A stretch of DNA of 64,000 nucleotides. Source: Flaccisagitta enflata (lineage: Eukaryota > Chaetognatha > Sagittoidea > Aphragmophora). The stretch lies in assembly GCA_965153355.1 (NCBI GenBank), contig OZ231126.1, positions 32,798,001 to 32,862,000 on the forward strand, given 5' to 3'. Made by a program: the position numbers and the translations under genes. Positions within the stretch are counted from its first letter, which is position 1; each line of letters begins with the position of its first letter. The notes beneath the pieces were generated by a model, which worked only from the letters and a program-made list of their open reading frames with translations, made no database searches and was not told the origin of the DNA. Of this stretch, positions 11,799 through 22,929 are shown piece after piece.

Positions 11799-12059
11799 GT
11801 AAGTCTTTTCTCGTTTTTTTTCTCTTATTTCTTTCTATTCCGTAGATTGAAAACGAATTCTTTCCATCTTTGGGATTCACAAAACAATTGTTTGCATATT
11901 GTAGCTTTAGTTTTTTACCTGTTATCATGTCTTCTTTGACTAGAGCTGAACCGGTGCCCTAAAATACAAGATTTAATCACGACATTCAAATTTTTCGTGA
12001 GTACTTGTGAATAGGATCAAGCAACATTAAACGAAGTAAAAAGTATTCTACATTTAAAA

Positions 12060-12560
12060 ATTGTGTGTTGAAATATCAGCACATTTTTATTCAATATTTA
12101 CTTTAAATTCATGAAAGCTTCCTCTTCGAGCGACCGTTATTTTCATCGCCTCCCGTGGCAAATACCCTGCACACACATCTGGCAACGGTGACCTGGCCCA
12201 CACGGCCGATCTTGTGTCGTTGCGTACCTGTACGGGAACTGGTACCGAGGGATGCGGCCGATGGGTTCCTGTTTTCTGGAAAATGTCCCTTAATTAAGGT
12301 CCGGTGTCCTGTTTAACAAACGGATGGATCTCCGGATGTCTCTCCATCCACCCATTTGACCACCAACATCGATCTTTTGATCAGGTCGACAGCACCTTTG
12401 CAGCCGCTCCCCCTCTAATCACTGCATCACCTCAATTTCTCACTGCGCGATAACGGGTACCGCTGACCTTCTAACGCCTTCGCGTAGAATTGAGCCACTT
12501 TCAGTAACAATAAAGCACTTTTAGAAAATTGATAAATTCACTATTCAGTAAATAAAGTAT
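12060..12560. other. Intron C-D, GC-richer unrecognised block
   Basis: About 12,120-12,480 is markedly GC-richer than its surroundings. It ends with the head motif ACGGGTACCGCTGACC of the modular element family (12,455-12,472). No exon is expected, since exon C joins exon D in frame. In the right arm this head motif is tandemly duplicated (about 33,735-33,790). Confidence 0.5.
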
Positions 12561-12899
12561 GAGATAGCGGATAGACTGAGGTCGACATTTGCCTTTTCAT
12601 CTCGCGTTTATGACTTGATTGAAAACTATATGTGTATCTCATTTCCGCCTACGTGTTCACTAACTCGATTAGTCAATCAAGTAAGAACGGCTTCTTGCAT
12701 ATTGATTAAAAAAAAAAAAAGAAAAAAAAATCTGTGCTAGGAAATTGACGCGCACGAGAACGAAAAGGAACAAGTGATGCGGGGTCACAATATCGTTGCG
12801 GACGAGTGGGCAGGGGCATACAACCCTCATCCATACCCTCCCCCATTCCATGCTCACCCATAAACATAAACAATCATAACTGCAGCATTTTAATTACTC

Positions 12900-13620
12900 G
12901 TTTTCACACTTTTCCACTTGATCACCATGGACCGACAGATGGACGGACAAAGCCTCTTACAGAGTTGCGTGTCCACAAATAAAAAAAAAAGAAAAACTAA
13001 AGCTGCGGGGGCAGGAAAGTCGTGATTATACTAAAATATAGAACAATTGTTCGCAATTGTCTGATGGATTAATTTGAACGCCCGGTCGGTCGGATGAGTG
13101 GAGGAACAAGGAGCTTCGCTTTTTACTCTACTCAACGTGACAGCGAGTCAAACCGTTTTTGGCTTTTAGCGAAATGACACAAAGATTTCACAAATCAATT
13201 TTGCCGATTGGATTTTTGGTACCAACAAATCTGATTGGCGACAGTCACTTAATAGTAAAATGAAAAACAGAGACTCGACTGGTCTATTTCATTGTTACCT
13301 TGCAACCGAATGCGAGCGTTGAAGCAAACATTTCATTATTAAATGGAATGGATTCATGGATTGCAATCTGAAATATAAAACATTCGGCACAGATTAGCAG
13401 AATGGCGCATTTCAATATTGGGTGATAAAATTTTAACTTCATGGTGATGGTAGGTTCATGGCAAATAAGAGTTCAAAACTATGGCATCTTAAATGCGCGT
13501 TTTCACATTTTTTAAAAAGACTCGATCATCACGGTCGGACGAGCCTATGGTCGGACAAAGCCTCTCCTAGACTCGCAGACGAAAAGGCAGACAGACACAC
13601 TTGTATCTGGGCTTGCCTAC
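12900..13620. repeat. Intron C-D with two GGTCGGAC-type dispersed repeat remnants
   Basis: The phrase TTGATCACCATGGACCGACA..GGACAAAGCCTCTTACAGAG (about 12,918-12,975) and a relative at 13,523-13,575 belong to a dispersed family also seen near 6,580, 15,180 and 59,830. Nothing coding is visible. Confidence 0.5.
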
Positions 13621-13899
13621 GATGAAACAAGACTTTCATGAAGCTCAATAATTAAAGGCGTTTTGAAGACTACAGTTAGAATCGGTTTGCATATTGCGAT
13701 ATTTCGTTTATACGTGGTCACAAGATTCTCTCTATTTCTTATCATTAATGTACTTATATTAAGTCGTGAAAGACAAATGCCTAGAAAAACATTTAGAATG
13801 AGAAACATTTCTAAAAATTGTGTCTTTTGGATTGATTTCTCCATTCATCAGTGCGACTTTGTGAAGTATTAACGGATGTATATTGATGAAAAAATTTTT

Positions 13900-14260
13900 T
13901 TGGTGAATATCACCATCTCCGCTGTGTTATATTCAGCGACACATTTCTCTCAGGTGCCCCCGGCCGCATACCTATACTAAGGCCAACTAAGGGGCGCCAC
14001 TCCATCTGTGGGACTAAAACTATGCCCGGCAGCTTGCTCAAGCTGGTAAGAGACGGTGCTACGGGAAATTCGGCGCTTTGATTGTAGCGACTAGGGAGCA
14101 ATGGGCAGAAGACCAGGTTGTCTCTAGTAAATAAAGAACCGCGATGGTCAAAACTGATGAAACCATTTTTTGGAAACTTCCAACTCTTAGTTTTCAGCCG
14201 AGGACATCGATGCTCCTGATTGAGGCGCAAATTTACCAAAAAAACACGCTAGATGGTGAC
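13900..14260. other. Unrecognised GC-richer block in intron C-D
   Basis: About 330 bp of moderate GC with open frames on the - strand (13,910-14,239) that do not resemble any family I know. The mirrored copy (about 31,990-32,330) is open in a different extent, so a protein is unlikely. It may be a SINE-like repeat. Confidence 0.4.
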
Positions 14261-14582
14261 AAAAAAGTTTAAAAAGGAGTCAGTACTCAGAAATCGAGCG
14301 GCGTCATACAGAAATCAGACCCATTCAATGTAGAAATCATGAAATTTCCTTTTGGGGCAGCGGTAGTCTGTTAGGTATCTGCCGAGACTGTCAATGCTCC
14401 AGGTGCAAGTGGCGACATTAAAAAAAAGACATGAATATAGACATCATGAAGTTTCAATATCTGTCTATTACTAAAAGTATTAGGTGTCTGCCGAGGACGT
14501 CAATAGTCTAGGCTCAAGAGAAAAAATATGCTAATTGCAAAGTATGCTTTAGTTCATGACTTTTCCCCTTTTTGTCCTTTAG
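14193..14582 (+). repeat. Splice-acceptor echo array of exon D (4 copies)
   Basis: The exon D start (TTAG|GTGTCTGCCGAGGACG) recurs in decayed form at about 14,195, 14,371 and 14,480 before the real acceptor at 14,581-14,582. The copy at 14,371 keeps about 38 bp of exon-like sequence (TATCTGCCGAGACTGTCAAT then GCTCCAGGTGCAAGTGGCGA). Spacing is 100-175 bp. The mirrored copies in the right arm lie between 31,643 and 32,035. Confidence 0.8.
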
Positions 14583-14737
14583 GTGTCTGCCGAGGACGTC
14601 AATGCTCCTGGTTCGAGTGGCGACTCGCAGCGGACGAAAACCGAAACACTCTCCATCAAAGTCGGCGATCGACCGCCTCAATTCTTCCTCGACAAATATC
14701 GAGTCCACGTGCCCGAATCAGCAGCACCCAATTTCAA
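14583..14737 (+). CDS. CadN: Neural-type cadherin exon D
   Basis: A 155-bp exon, phase 0 in and phase 2 out. It encodes the end of one EC repeat (VSAEDVNAPG..ETLSIKVGD, where the usual DxNDN linker is replaced by VGDRPPQF) and the start of the next (FFLDKYRVHVPESAAPNF). The missing DxNDN before PPQF agrees with the KRAPQF-type linker I recall in arthropod CadN. The donor CAA|GTGAGT is followed directly by a GA microsatellite, short here (about 14,746-14,780) and far longer in the right arm. Confidence 0.9.
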
Positions 14738-15168
14738 GTGAGTAAGAGAGAGAGAGAGACAGAGAGAGACAGAGAGAGAAATGGACAGAGATGGACAGAC
14801 TGACGACTGTATGAAAATAAAGGTATAGCGGAAAAGAGACCGAAGTACTTTGGGGCAAAAAGGCGGAATTGATTTGACAGAAAAGGCCTTTAGACACCAT
14901 GAAAGAATTAAGTTGGTTAGAAATTAAACTCTGTGACAAGTATTGTTCTCTCCAATATATCAAAAGCGATCTTATCAACCGTCCTTCCAGCCTCCCCTTT
15001 TTTTCAATATTGCCCCCATAGATTTCTGTCTATTTCTAGAATTCTATAATCTATATGTATAATTTATCGTTTTCCACTTGCTGCGCAAATTGTCCCCCGA
15101 GTTCATAAACTTCACCGCACCCCCTTTCCTGAACCATCTCTTTGCTAACCTTGGGAAATTGTTAGTAG

Positions 15169-15390
15169 CGGACACGCGACTCTACACCTTGCCGTGTCCG
15201 TCGGTCCCTGGGTCAGTCCCTCCGTCCGTCCCGTAACATTTTTGAATTCCGAGTGGTTTTCGCACTACTGCTCCAGCCCAACCGTCCGCGACTGTATTGC
15301 CGTATATCCGGCCTTGTTTTTGCTGTACCCTCGTATTATAATCAGAATGTCTGTTTTAATCGCGGACATGCGACGTAATGTCTTGTTTTG
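15169..15390. repeat. Dispersed GTCCGTCGGTC repeat fragment in intron D-E
   Basis: The GTAGCGGACACGCGACTCTA terminus followed by GTCCGTCGGTCC-type repeats and a GGCCTTGTTT end resembles a short member of the GTCGCGTGCACGCGAC family. In the right arm this locus carries a ~0.7-kb insertion (30,194-30,889). Confidence 0.55.
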
Positions 15391-15419
15391 TCAGTAGGTC
15401 TGTCGGTTGATGGGTCTGT

Positions 15420-15830
15420 CGATTACATTTTTGAATTACAGTTACACCCCGCTGTAACGGACCCAATAGTAACGGAAATCCACTTAAATGGATAAAAAAG
15501 TTGGTGCCATCATATCATTTCTGCCTGTTTTCCATGCTGACAATAACAAAATAAATTTCGTACGTCCCTTGATATCCGTTATCGCAGGGTTCAACTGTTT
15601 ACCTTCATGTCTTTTTGATGTTTTTTTTAAGTACAGTTGAACTCCGCACTAATGGATGCCAACAAATTTAATCTGTTACAGGTGTATTTCAGTTGCGGCC
15701 AATGTAAGAAAACAAAAAAAAAAACATAAAGGCATTAAAGACCAAGACATCAAACCCAATAAAGACAAATTTCTATCATTTTTAGATTATAGCGGGGTGT
15801 AAAAATAATTTTATCGTTATTCGTTATAGC
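15420..15830. other. Intron D-E, no gene seen
   Basis: AT-rich with repeated ACTCCGC..TAATGGATGC and CCGCTGTAACGGACC-like phrases that also occur near 3,250-3,350, suggesting another dispersed repeat. The right-arm counterpart is strongly diverged. Confidence 0.45.
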
Positions 15831-15902
15831 TAGTTTTAACTGTTATCGGCTTCTCCCTTTCTCTCCCCTCATATCTCCGCCTCATCTTGTCGTCCTTGGC
15901 AG

Positions 15903-16055
15903 CGTCGTGACGGTGAAGGCGAAATCGTTTTTCTCTCGCCCTATCGTCTACGAGTTGACGTCCGACGGCACTCGCGGGTCGTCCGATATTTTCGACATAA
16001 ACGATCCTGCATCAGGAGAGGTCGTCCTACTCAAGTCTCTCGACTATGAGGACAG
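15903..16055 (+). CDS. CadN: Neural-type cadherin exon E
   Basis: A 153-bp exon, phase 2 in and phase 2 out, between CCTTGGCAG and GACAG|GTAAGG. It encodes VVTVKAKSFFSRPIVYELTS, then SSDIFDINDPASGEVVLLKS and LDYEDR, the central strands of an EC repeat ending in the calcium-ligand LDYE motif. The SVKAKSF-like opening is a strong reminder of CadN. The last 40 bp with donor are repeated three more times downstream. The right-arm counterpart (29,439-29,580) has lost the reading frame. Confidence 0.9.
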
Positions 16056-16195
16056 GTAAGGACAGGAGAGGTCGTCCTACTCAAGTCTCTCGACTATGAG
16101 GACAGGTAAGGACAGGAGAGGTCGTCCTACTCAAGTCTCTCGACTATGAGGACAGGTAAGGACAGGAGAGGTCGTCCTACTCAAGTCTCTGGACT
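16015..16195 (+). repeat. 50-bp splice-donor echo array of exon E (4 copies)
   Basis: A 50-bp unit holding GAGAGGTCGTCCTACTCAAG, TCTCTCGACTATGAGGACAG and GTAAGGAC is repeated at about 16,016, 16,066, 16,116 and 16,166. The first three are nearly identical; the fourth loses the donor (CTCTGGACTATGAGCACAAA). In-frame readthrough gives AGG TAA. Near-identity of the units implies a recent duplication. The right-arm version is heavily diverged. Confidence 0.9.
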
Positions 16196-16459
16196 ATGAG
16201 CACAAACGAATTTCACACAATTTTGTGTCAAATGGGTCTTTAAAAAGATGGCTTAGTTTGCTTGTATGGGTCGGTGAACGCAGCTGAGTATAGCCATTTT
16301 CCATGGGCTGAGTGGGATAGAAATGGCTGTAGAATGAGCATAGAAGGCAGAGGTTGAGCTCAAGTAAGGAGCTAAACAAAGGATAGAGGCAGAAGGGCAA
16401 GCCAAGAGTGTTTCATAGAGGAGAAAAACTTAAGAACGTAGAAAAGTAGAAAAGTAGGT

Positions 16460-17025
16460 AAAGAAACAAAAACAAAAACAAAAACAAACAAAAACAAACA
16501 TAAACAAACAGAAACAAACAATAACAAACAAAACAAACAAAGACAAACAAAACAAACAAAACAAACAAAAACAAACAAAAACAAACAAAACAAACTAAAC
16601 AAACAAAAACAAACAAACAAACAAACAAACAAAACAAAAAAACAAAAAAACAAAAAACAAAAACAAAAAAAACAAAAAAAACAAAAAACAAAAAACAAAA
16701 ACAAAACAAAAAACAAAAACAAAAACAACAAACAAAAACAAAAAACAAAAACAAAAACAAAAAACAAAAAAAACAAAACAAAAACAAAAAACAAAAAACA
16801 AAAACAAAAACAAAAACAAAAACAAAAAAACAAAAACAAAAACAAAAAACAAAAACAAAAAACAAAAAAAACAAAACCAAACAAACCAAAACAAAAACAA
16901 AACCAAAAACAAAAAACAAAAACAAAAAAAACAAAAACAAAAAACAAAAAACAAAAACAAAAAACAAAAACAAAAACAAAAACAAAAACAAAAAACAAAA
17001 AAAACAAAAACAAAAACAAAAAGAA
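16460..17025. repeat. (CAAAAA)n / (CAAA)n A-rich tract
   Basis: About 565 bp of A with single C at 4-7-bp intervals, plus (AAAC)n at 17,121-17,150. Long Phe/Val/Cys frames on the - strand are artefacts. The diverged mirrored T-rich tract is at 28,556-29,050. Confidence 0.95.
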
Positions 17026-17804
17026 AAAGCTGCTAATGGCAGTGGCGTCAGAAAAGCAAGGAAGCAGACACGGATTTGCAGAGTTCAAAGCTAAGAAGTT
17101 CCAGGCAAAAAAAAAAGCAAACAAACAAACAAACAAACAAACAAACAAGAGTAAAAAGCTCGACAGTAACAGAGGTGAGGAAATCTACCTCAACGCCAGA
17201 CGGAAAGGAAGAGAAGTAATCGAGAGAAAGAGAGAAATGTGCAAAGGTATGGATATTGGATTTTAAGAGAAAGCATTAAGACCATCTAAGCATCTCCAGA
17301 TAAAGACTTAAAGACGCGCAGGTGAGAGCGGCAGTGCTCAGCTTTAAAGGAATGGAGAAAAAAAAAAGAACACTAGGAAAAGAAATGCATATGAATCCAA
17401 ACAGCGTAAAACGGGAGAAGCGTTGAAACTGCGCTTAATCTCATTCGACGTGTTAGATTCATCAACGATTTCTGTTTCTTTATTTTTTTTCTCTGAATGA
17501 ATTTTATTTTCACTTCAAGCTGTAGGGGAGTCCCATCTCAAGAATGTTTTCCATCGAATTCAAAAAGACGAGACAGGTAAGGTCATTTATACTTGGAGAC
17601 TAATTGGTGCCGCACGATCTCTTTTTCGTTGCAATGAAAATAAGAAACATTGGGGTGATTTTTGACACTGTCTCGATTTGTCTATGTATCTAGATGATGT
17701 ATCAATCTTGATACGGATATGATCGCTGTATCAGGGACCCACCGCACATCTTTTTGAAAGCGCGGGAACACTTGTAAAAATAAAAGAGTGATTTAAAAAA
17801 ATTA

Positions 17805-18034
<230 letters not shown>

Positions 18035-18398
18035 GACCATCTTCTTCCCTTTATTGTTTTCTAATTCATCGAATAAGGCATTGTAGTATTCTTTGACACT
18101 GCAGGTAATGACCAGGACCGGAACCAATAGTGAAGATAACGACTCTGCTGCCTGCCGGCCGCCGTGAATGCGACATTACATAACGTACTGCGTCGTAGGG
18201 TAATCAAGGACTGAGGAGAAATTACCGGAACACTTTTTTTATAAGAACCAAGTTTATTAGAACGTTAGGCTTAAAATCCTCAAGAATTCAAAAACATGTT
18301 AAGAATATTAAATGGCTTCATTTTTCATTTTTCATTTTTTTTAAAAAATGTATTAAAAAGATTTTTTAGTCGTTAAAAAATGTATTAAAAAGATTTTT

Positions 18399-18600
18399 TA
18401 GTCGTGTGCATGCGACTCTACACCCCGCTTTGTCCGTCGGTCGGTTGGTCGGTCAGTCCCCATTTTACTTTTTTTATCAATTTTATTTCTTTATGTCATT
18501 TTAAGTCATTTTAGGGTAAACTAAGTCATTCTAAGTGAATCTGTTAAGTCATTCTAAGTCAACTGTAGTCTCGCACGCTGACTTGCTGTTGGCCTTGTTT
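18399..18600 (+). mobile_element. Short member of the GTCGCGTGCACGCGAC family
   Basis: It begins AGTCGTGTGCATGCGACTC with GTCCGTCGGTCGGTTGGTCG, carries a short AAGTCATTCT core and ends GTCTCGCACGCTGACTTGCT plus GTTGGCCTTG. The module order matches the 0.9-kb copies at 6,727 and 38,592, with a contracted core. A 35-bp segment just outside is tandemly duplicated (about 18,330-18,402). Confidence 0.7.
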
Positions 18601-19207
18601 AAAAATAAAAAACCAGAGCAATTTGTAAGTTTTTTTTCTTTTATATGTTTTCTGTTTCCACTTTCTTCTTGATATCCTTTCAAAATCTAATATATTTCAT
18701 ATAGTTTCATAAATATTTTATTTTAACTTTAACTTCTTCTAGAAGACAAACTCAAACCGATTAAAATTGTTCCTAATAAAAGATTAAAACCTGTTTAAAC
18801 TAAAATCAATTTAAAAAGGTTTAAACATTGAAATTGCCTAAAAATTAAGAACATTGAAAGGTTGCCCAAAACGTGATGTTCTTATATGAAAAAAAGTGTA
18901 CCCGGAGTATAGCACGAAGTGCTTGTGAATGGATAAATAATCAAAAAATATTAGGGACTGACTGATGGACAAATCCGCCTAAGGGATGCCCGTGCCCGCA
19001 GTAATCTAAGAAAAGTAATACCTTGTTCTGTTTATGGATAGGGGGCACGATCTCAAGGCAACTCTGGAAGACCCAAGTTGTAAAGAACTTCATTCAAAAT
19101 TTGGTCAAGGCCACATGAAGCGCAAAACGACAGAGCGAAAAGAATTGGTGAGGTTCGAGAACAGCATGACGGACAATGAAAACTTGGAGACATTTACAGA
19201 CAAAAAG

Positions 19208-19227
19208 AAAACACACACACACTCATA

Positions 19228-19278
<51 letters not shown>

Positions 19279-19510
19279 ACACACACACACACACACAATA
19301 AACACACCCCATAATTTACTTACAGTCACACAACAAACACACAACAAAAACACAGAAACACATACAACAAAAACGTACAAAACAAACATACAGAACAAAC
19401 ACACACAGAACAAACACACTCAGGATGAACACACACACAACGAATACACACAGAGCAAATACACAGAACGAAAACACACACGCACACGCACGCACACACA
19501 CGCACCCACG
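19208..19510. repeat. CA-rich microsatellite with degenerate extension
   Basis: A (CA)n core at about 19,228-19,300, then about 200 bp of ACACA/AACAAA-type degenerate repeat. The long Thr/His frame across it (19,034-19,636) is an artefact. Confidence 0.9.
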
Positions 19511-20253
19511 TGCCGCAGTCGCTTCGTGGTGATCTTTCCTCTGCCAGGGGACGCCTGTTTTAATTCTTTTGCTGTAAAAAACATTGGGCTTGTTGAAAAA
19601 TATGCTAGCCTATTCAACGTAACGCGAGGCCCTTGATAGCTACACGTACTGGTTTTAATTGAATGATTACCGTCCTAATGAAAAAAGGAAGTAACTATGG
19701 ATAGCTTGGAGTGTTTCTCCATTTTTAGTCGGGGACAAGCAACTCTATAAGACTGTCCATCCGTTGGTCCATCAGTTCAGTGAGGATTGAGTTGAAAAGT
19801 GTGCTTAGTGTGTCGGATTGTAGCAAATCAGAAAGAGGGAGAGGAACAAAGACTGAACAGACGAAATATTGTAGTTACACCGTATTTCTCGCGCCATCAT
19901 TGGATTGTTTACTGTCAATTTGTTAAAATTTGTAATAAAAGTCTTGTCATTGAAATATTTATTTCTCCATGTTATTGCCGAATGATGAACTATCAATGGA
20001 CTGATAGATTGTCAGGTATAGGGATTTGCCAAAGCAGTATGTATTTGTCGCTATCATCGTGGTTGCTTCTGGTGAGATATTTATCGGCTTGGCTACTTAA
20101 GATCTCGCCAGGTGCCTCAACTTAAAAAAAATCATGATTTTGTTCCAGACACGTAGCCATAAAACTGATCTACGTTTGTTTACAACCCAGTCCAGAGACG
20201 TACAGGCCTTGAATTCTTATGGATTGTGAACTCCTCGGTGTTATTGGATTTTG

Positions 20254-20257
20254 CACA

Positions 20258-20350
<93 letters not shown>

Positions 20351-20362
20351 GCGCGCGCGCGT
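20254..20362. repeat. (CA)n-(CG)n microsatellite
   Basis: About 45 CA units ending in (CG)n. The mirrored (GT)n is at 28,231-28,290. Confidence 0.95.
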
Positions 20363-21059
20363 AAGAGAGAAAAGAAGCAGAAATCAGAAAATGGAGTTAA
20401 GATGCGCGGTTGCGTGGGCAAGAAATACCTGACAAGACACTATGCGTTCAGCTAGAAACGAACAAAAAGAGCGAAAATGAGAATGGCAGAAACTATAGCG
20501 AGAAAATATTGTTTCGTGAAACGTGTCATTTGTTTGCATGCTTTTTCTTATTCGCGTGCGTGGTGTCTAAATACACACGTACACACGCATGTAATTATCA
20601 CGACCCCCAGAGCATAACAGATGTTATCGGGGGTTTTGTACTTTGTAGAAACAGTAAACGGAGGAGGAGGTTGGGGGATTGGTTGGCTGGTAAAGTCGAG
20701 GTTTATTCATGCGATCGGTCGTTTTTTTTTTCCAATGGCAAGTGGATAAGAAAGAATATGAGACGACTTAAGGGAATAGATTAACCCCCAGAGGTGCGAC
20801 CGAGCTATGGATGAAATAACGTTAACTTTCCCTTATGGCTGAAATATCTCAGAATCATGTTTCGCATTTGAATAATTTCCTCCCGCACTCCCCCACCGCC
20901 CCCTCTCTACTCTTTCTCTCACACACTTTTTCTCTCTCACTCTCTCTCACTCTCTCTCTCAATCGATCTTGCTTTTGTCTGTCTGCCTATATGTGTTTTT
21001 CAACCTTACATGCTGTCATTGCTTGTACACATGTTGTTCTGCTCTTGCCTCTTGAAGTT

Positions 21060-21148
21060 TTTGTTCTTGTTCTTTTTCTTGTTCTTGTTCTTTTTCTTGT
21101 TCTTCATTTTGTCGTTGTGCTTCTTTTGCTTCTTCTTCTTCTCCTTCT

Positions 21149-21180
<32 letters not shown>

Positions 21181-21231
21181 TCCTTCTTCTTCTCCTTCTT
21201 TTTCTTTTTCTTTTCCGTCTTTTTCTTCTTT

Positions 21232-21270
<39 letters not shown>

Positions 21271-21403
21271 TCTTTCTCTTCTTCTTCTTCTTCTTCTACT
21301 TCTTCATCCTCTTTTTCTTCTTTTTTTCCTCGACGTCTTGTCCATCTTTCTTCCTCCTTCACTTCCTCCCCCCACCTTCCTCTCTTTACTTTTCTCTGCA
21401 CAG
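21060..21403 (+). repeat. Pyrimidine tract abutting exon F acceptor
   Basis: TTC, TTTTTC, CT and TCC units fill about 340 bp up to the acceptor CTCTGCACAG of exon F, so the microsatellite forms an outsized polypyrimidine tract. In the right arm it is about 650 bp and interrupted by AAT/TAT changes (26,760-27,420). Confidence 0.9.
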
Positions 21404-21488
21404 AAATTCTCGTTCTTTTAACCTCATCGTTACGGCGAAAGAGAACGTCATCGGCGGTCTTTCAAGCACCGTCGACGTACACGTTCAG
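21404..21488 (+). CDS. CadN: Neural-type cadherin exon F
   Basis: An 85-bp exon, phase 2 in and phase 0 out. It encodes NSRSFNLIVTAKE then IGGLSSTVDVHVQ, the last strands of an EC repeat (YxLxVxAxD..S..V.V.V pattern). It follows the LDYEDR of exon E directly in frame, confirming that the 5.3-kb intron between them holds no missing exon. The intact mirrored copy is at 26,647-26,731. Confidence 0.9.
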
Positions 21489-21918
21489 GTCAGACCCATT
21501 AACACGATCAACCAACATCCAATGTTTATTATATTTAATCACTCATTCAATTTGCTGAGCTTCATCGGTCAATCATGTTATCACACAATGTCGCAATCAC
21601 GAATACAACCAACAAAGCGCTTGCTATTAAACTTTCAATTTATGTACAGCATCTCGTCTTCTTCAATCAGTTAATAATTCGACCGATCTTTATGACTGAC
21701 TGCATTCATAACGTCGAATCAATCGATCAATCTGTTTTCCTTTCGACCCCACATTCCCAACAGAAAACCATCGGAGGATAGCTAGTTGCTAGTCTTTCAT
21801 CTATCAGATATCATTTTCTTTTGACAATTCTTTCGTCAACCTATTTATCATTCACTTACCCAATCCATTAATTGATCATTGATTATCACGTAAACTATTC
21901 CATCCACAACGATTGCAG

Positions 21919-22017
21919 GTGCAAGATGTGAATGATAATGTGCCGACGTTCTCTCTCCCGGAATATGTGAAACAAGACGTCCCTGAAGACGTCAAAATAG
22001 GACAAATAATCGTCAAA
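21919..22017 (+). CDS. CadN: Neural-type cadherin exon G
   Basis: A 99-bp phase-0 exon between ATTGCAG and CAAA|GTGAGT. It encodes VQDVNDNVPTFSLPEYVKQD, the canonical DxNDNxPxF calcium linker, and the first strand of the next EC repeat with the PEDVKIG calcium-ligand Glu. The copy on the other arm is 26,100-26,198. Confidence 0.93.
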
Positions 22018-22217
22018 GTGAGTCGACTGACGCATGTGCCAGTCCCTTTTGTGTAGAATCATTCTATTAGAATGAAATCAATTTTTCTTCTCCTCATTTA
22101 ATATTCGAAATTTGCTTCTTATCATCACTTTCTTTTAAAAATTGGTTGTTGAGTTGTCCTCTTTAGCGTATACAATCAACACCAATTTAATCAAATGAAA
22201 TTACAGTGAATATCTAC

Positions 22218-22386
22218 TCCCCTCTTTCTTCTTCTTCTCCTTCTTCTTCTTCTGCATCTTTTTCTTTTTCTTTTTCTTTTTCTTTTTCTTTTTCAAGCTT
22301 CTTCTTCTTCTTCTTCTTCTGCTTCTTCTTCTGCTTCTTCTTCTTCTTCTTCTTCTTCTTCTTCTTCTTCTTCTCCTTCTTTGCAG
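22218..22386 (+). repeat. TTC/TTTTTC tract abutting exon H acceptor
   Basis: About 165 bp of TTC and TTTTTC ending in TCCTTCTTTGCAG, so the repeat itself supplies the polypyrimidine tract. The right-arm allele is about twice as long (25,572-25,900). Confidence 0.92.
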
Positions 22387-22490
22387 GTTATGGCTACCGA
22401 CGCTGATAGCGGTGAGAACAGCGAAATCGTCTATCAGTTGGACAATGACTTTTTCTCCATCCTTCCAACCGGAGAAATCAGATCAGCCAA
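22387..22490 (+). CDS. CadN: Neural-type cadherin exon H (last exon before the fold)
   Basis: A 104-bp exon, phase 0 in and phase 2 out, donor CCAA|GTAAGT. It encodes VMATDADSGENSEIVYQL and FFSILPTGEIRSA, with the DADSGxN calcium-ligand motif followed by the FxIxPxTGxI strand. By family logic the next exon should encode the LD-x-E segment of this repeat, but neither the remaining intron nor the rest of the window contains it. The gene is cut off where the palindrome folds back. Confidence 0.92.
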
Positions 22491-22929
22491 GTAAGTGGGA
22501 AAAAAAGACACATTGGTCAGGTAAAAATGACAATCTTTTGTGATGGAAAATGCATGAAAATATAATCATGTAAAAATTGCGCTATAAAGGCCGATGTTTC
22601 CCCAATCAAATGTTTAAATGCACTGATTCATTGGACTAAAGGGCATTTGCTGATTTGCTGAATTCACAGCACCAACCCTTCTCGCTTTCCATGTATGGTG
22701 TCGTTTTTGAATCCTCATCACAAGGAGCCATTTCCTGGGTGAAAAATAATGGAAAAATAATGAAATGTGATGCTAACTCGCATTCCAGACGTGAGCAAGC
22801 TAATGCTTTTTCCAGTGCAGTGAGTGAGCAATTATGATTTATCATGAAATCAAAAGATGACCTATAAAAACTGCTTCCGACACTTCTTTGCAAAATGGCA
22901 AAATGCAAAAATGACAAAATCGCTCTTTA

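Noticed and set aside
13910-14239. Possible extra exon or gene in intron C-D
   Set aside because: Exons C and D join directly in phase, the frame lies on the opposite strand to the gene, and its extent changes in the mirrored copy.
16015-16195. Frame-preserving internal protein repeat in exon E
   Set aside because: The 50-bp unit is not a multiple of three, and each unit contains the donor and an in-frame stop on readthrough, so it cannot be a coding repeat.
17521-17580. Possible extra cadherin exon ending AGACAG|GTAAGG in intron E-F
   Set aside because: It resembles the exon E donor but has no homologous coding body, and exon E already joins exon F in frame. At most it is another decayed donor echo.
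19034-19636. 200-codon + strand frame with Thr/His-rich centre
   Set aside because: The centre is CA microsatellite and its degenerate extension, the ends have no recognisable domain, and the locus is absent from the right arm.
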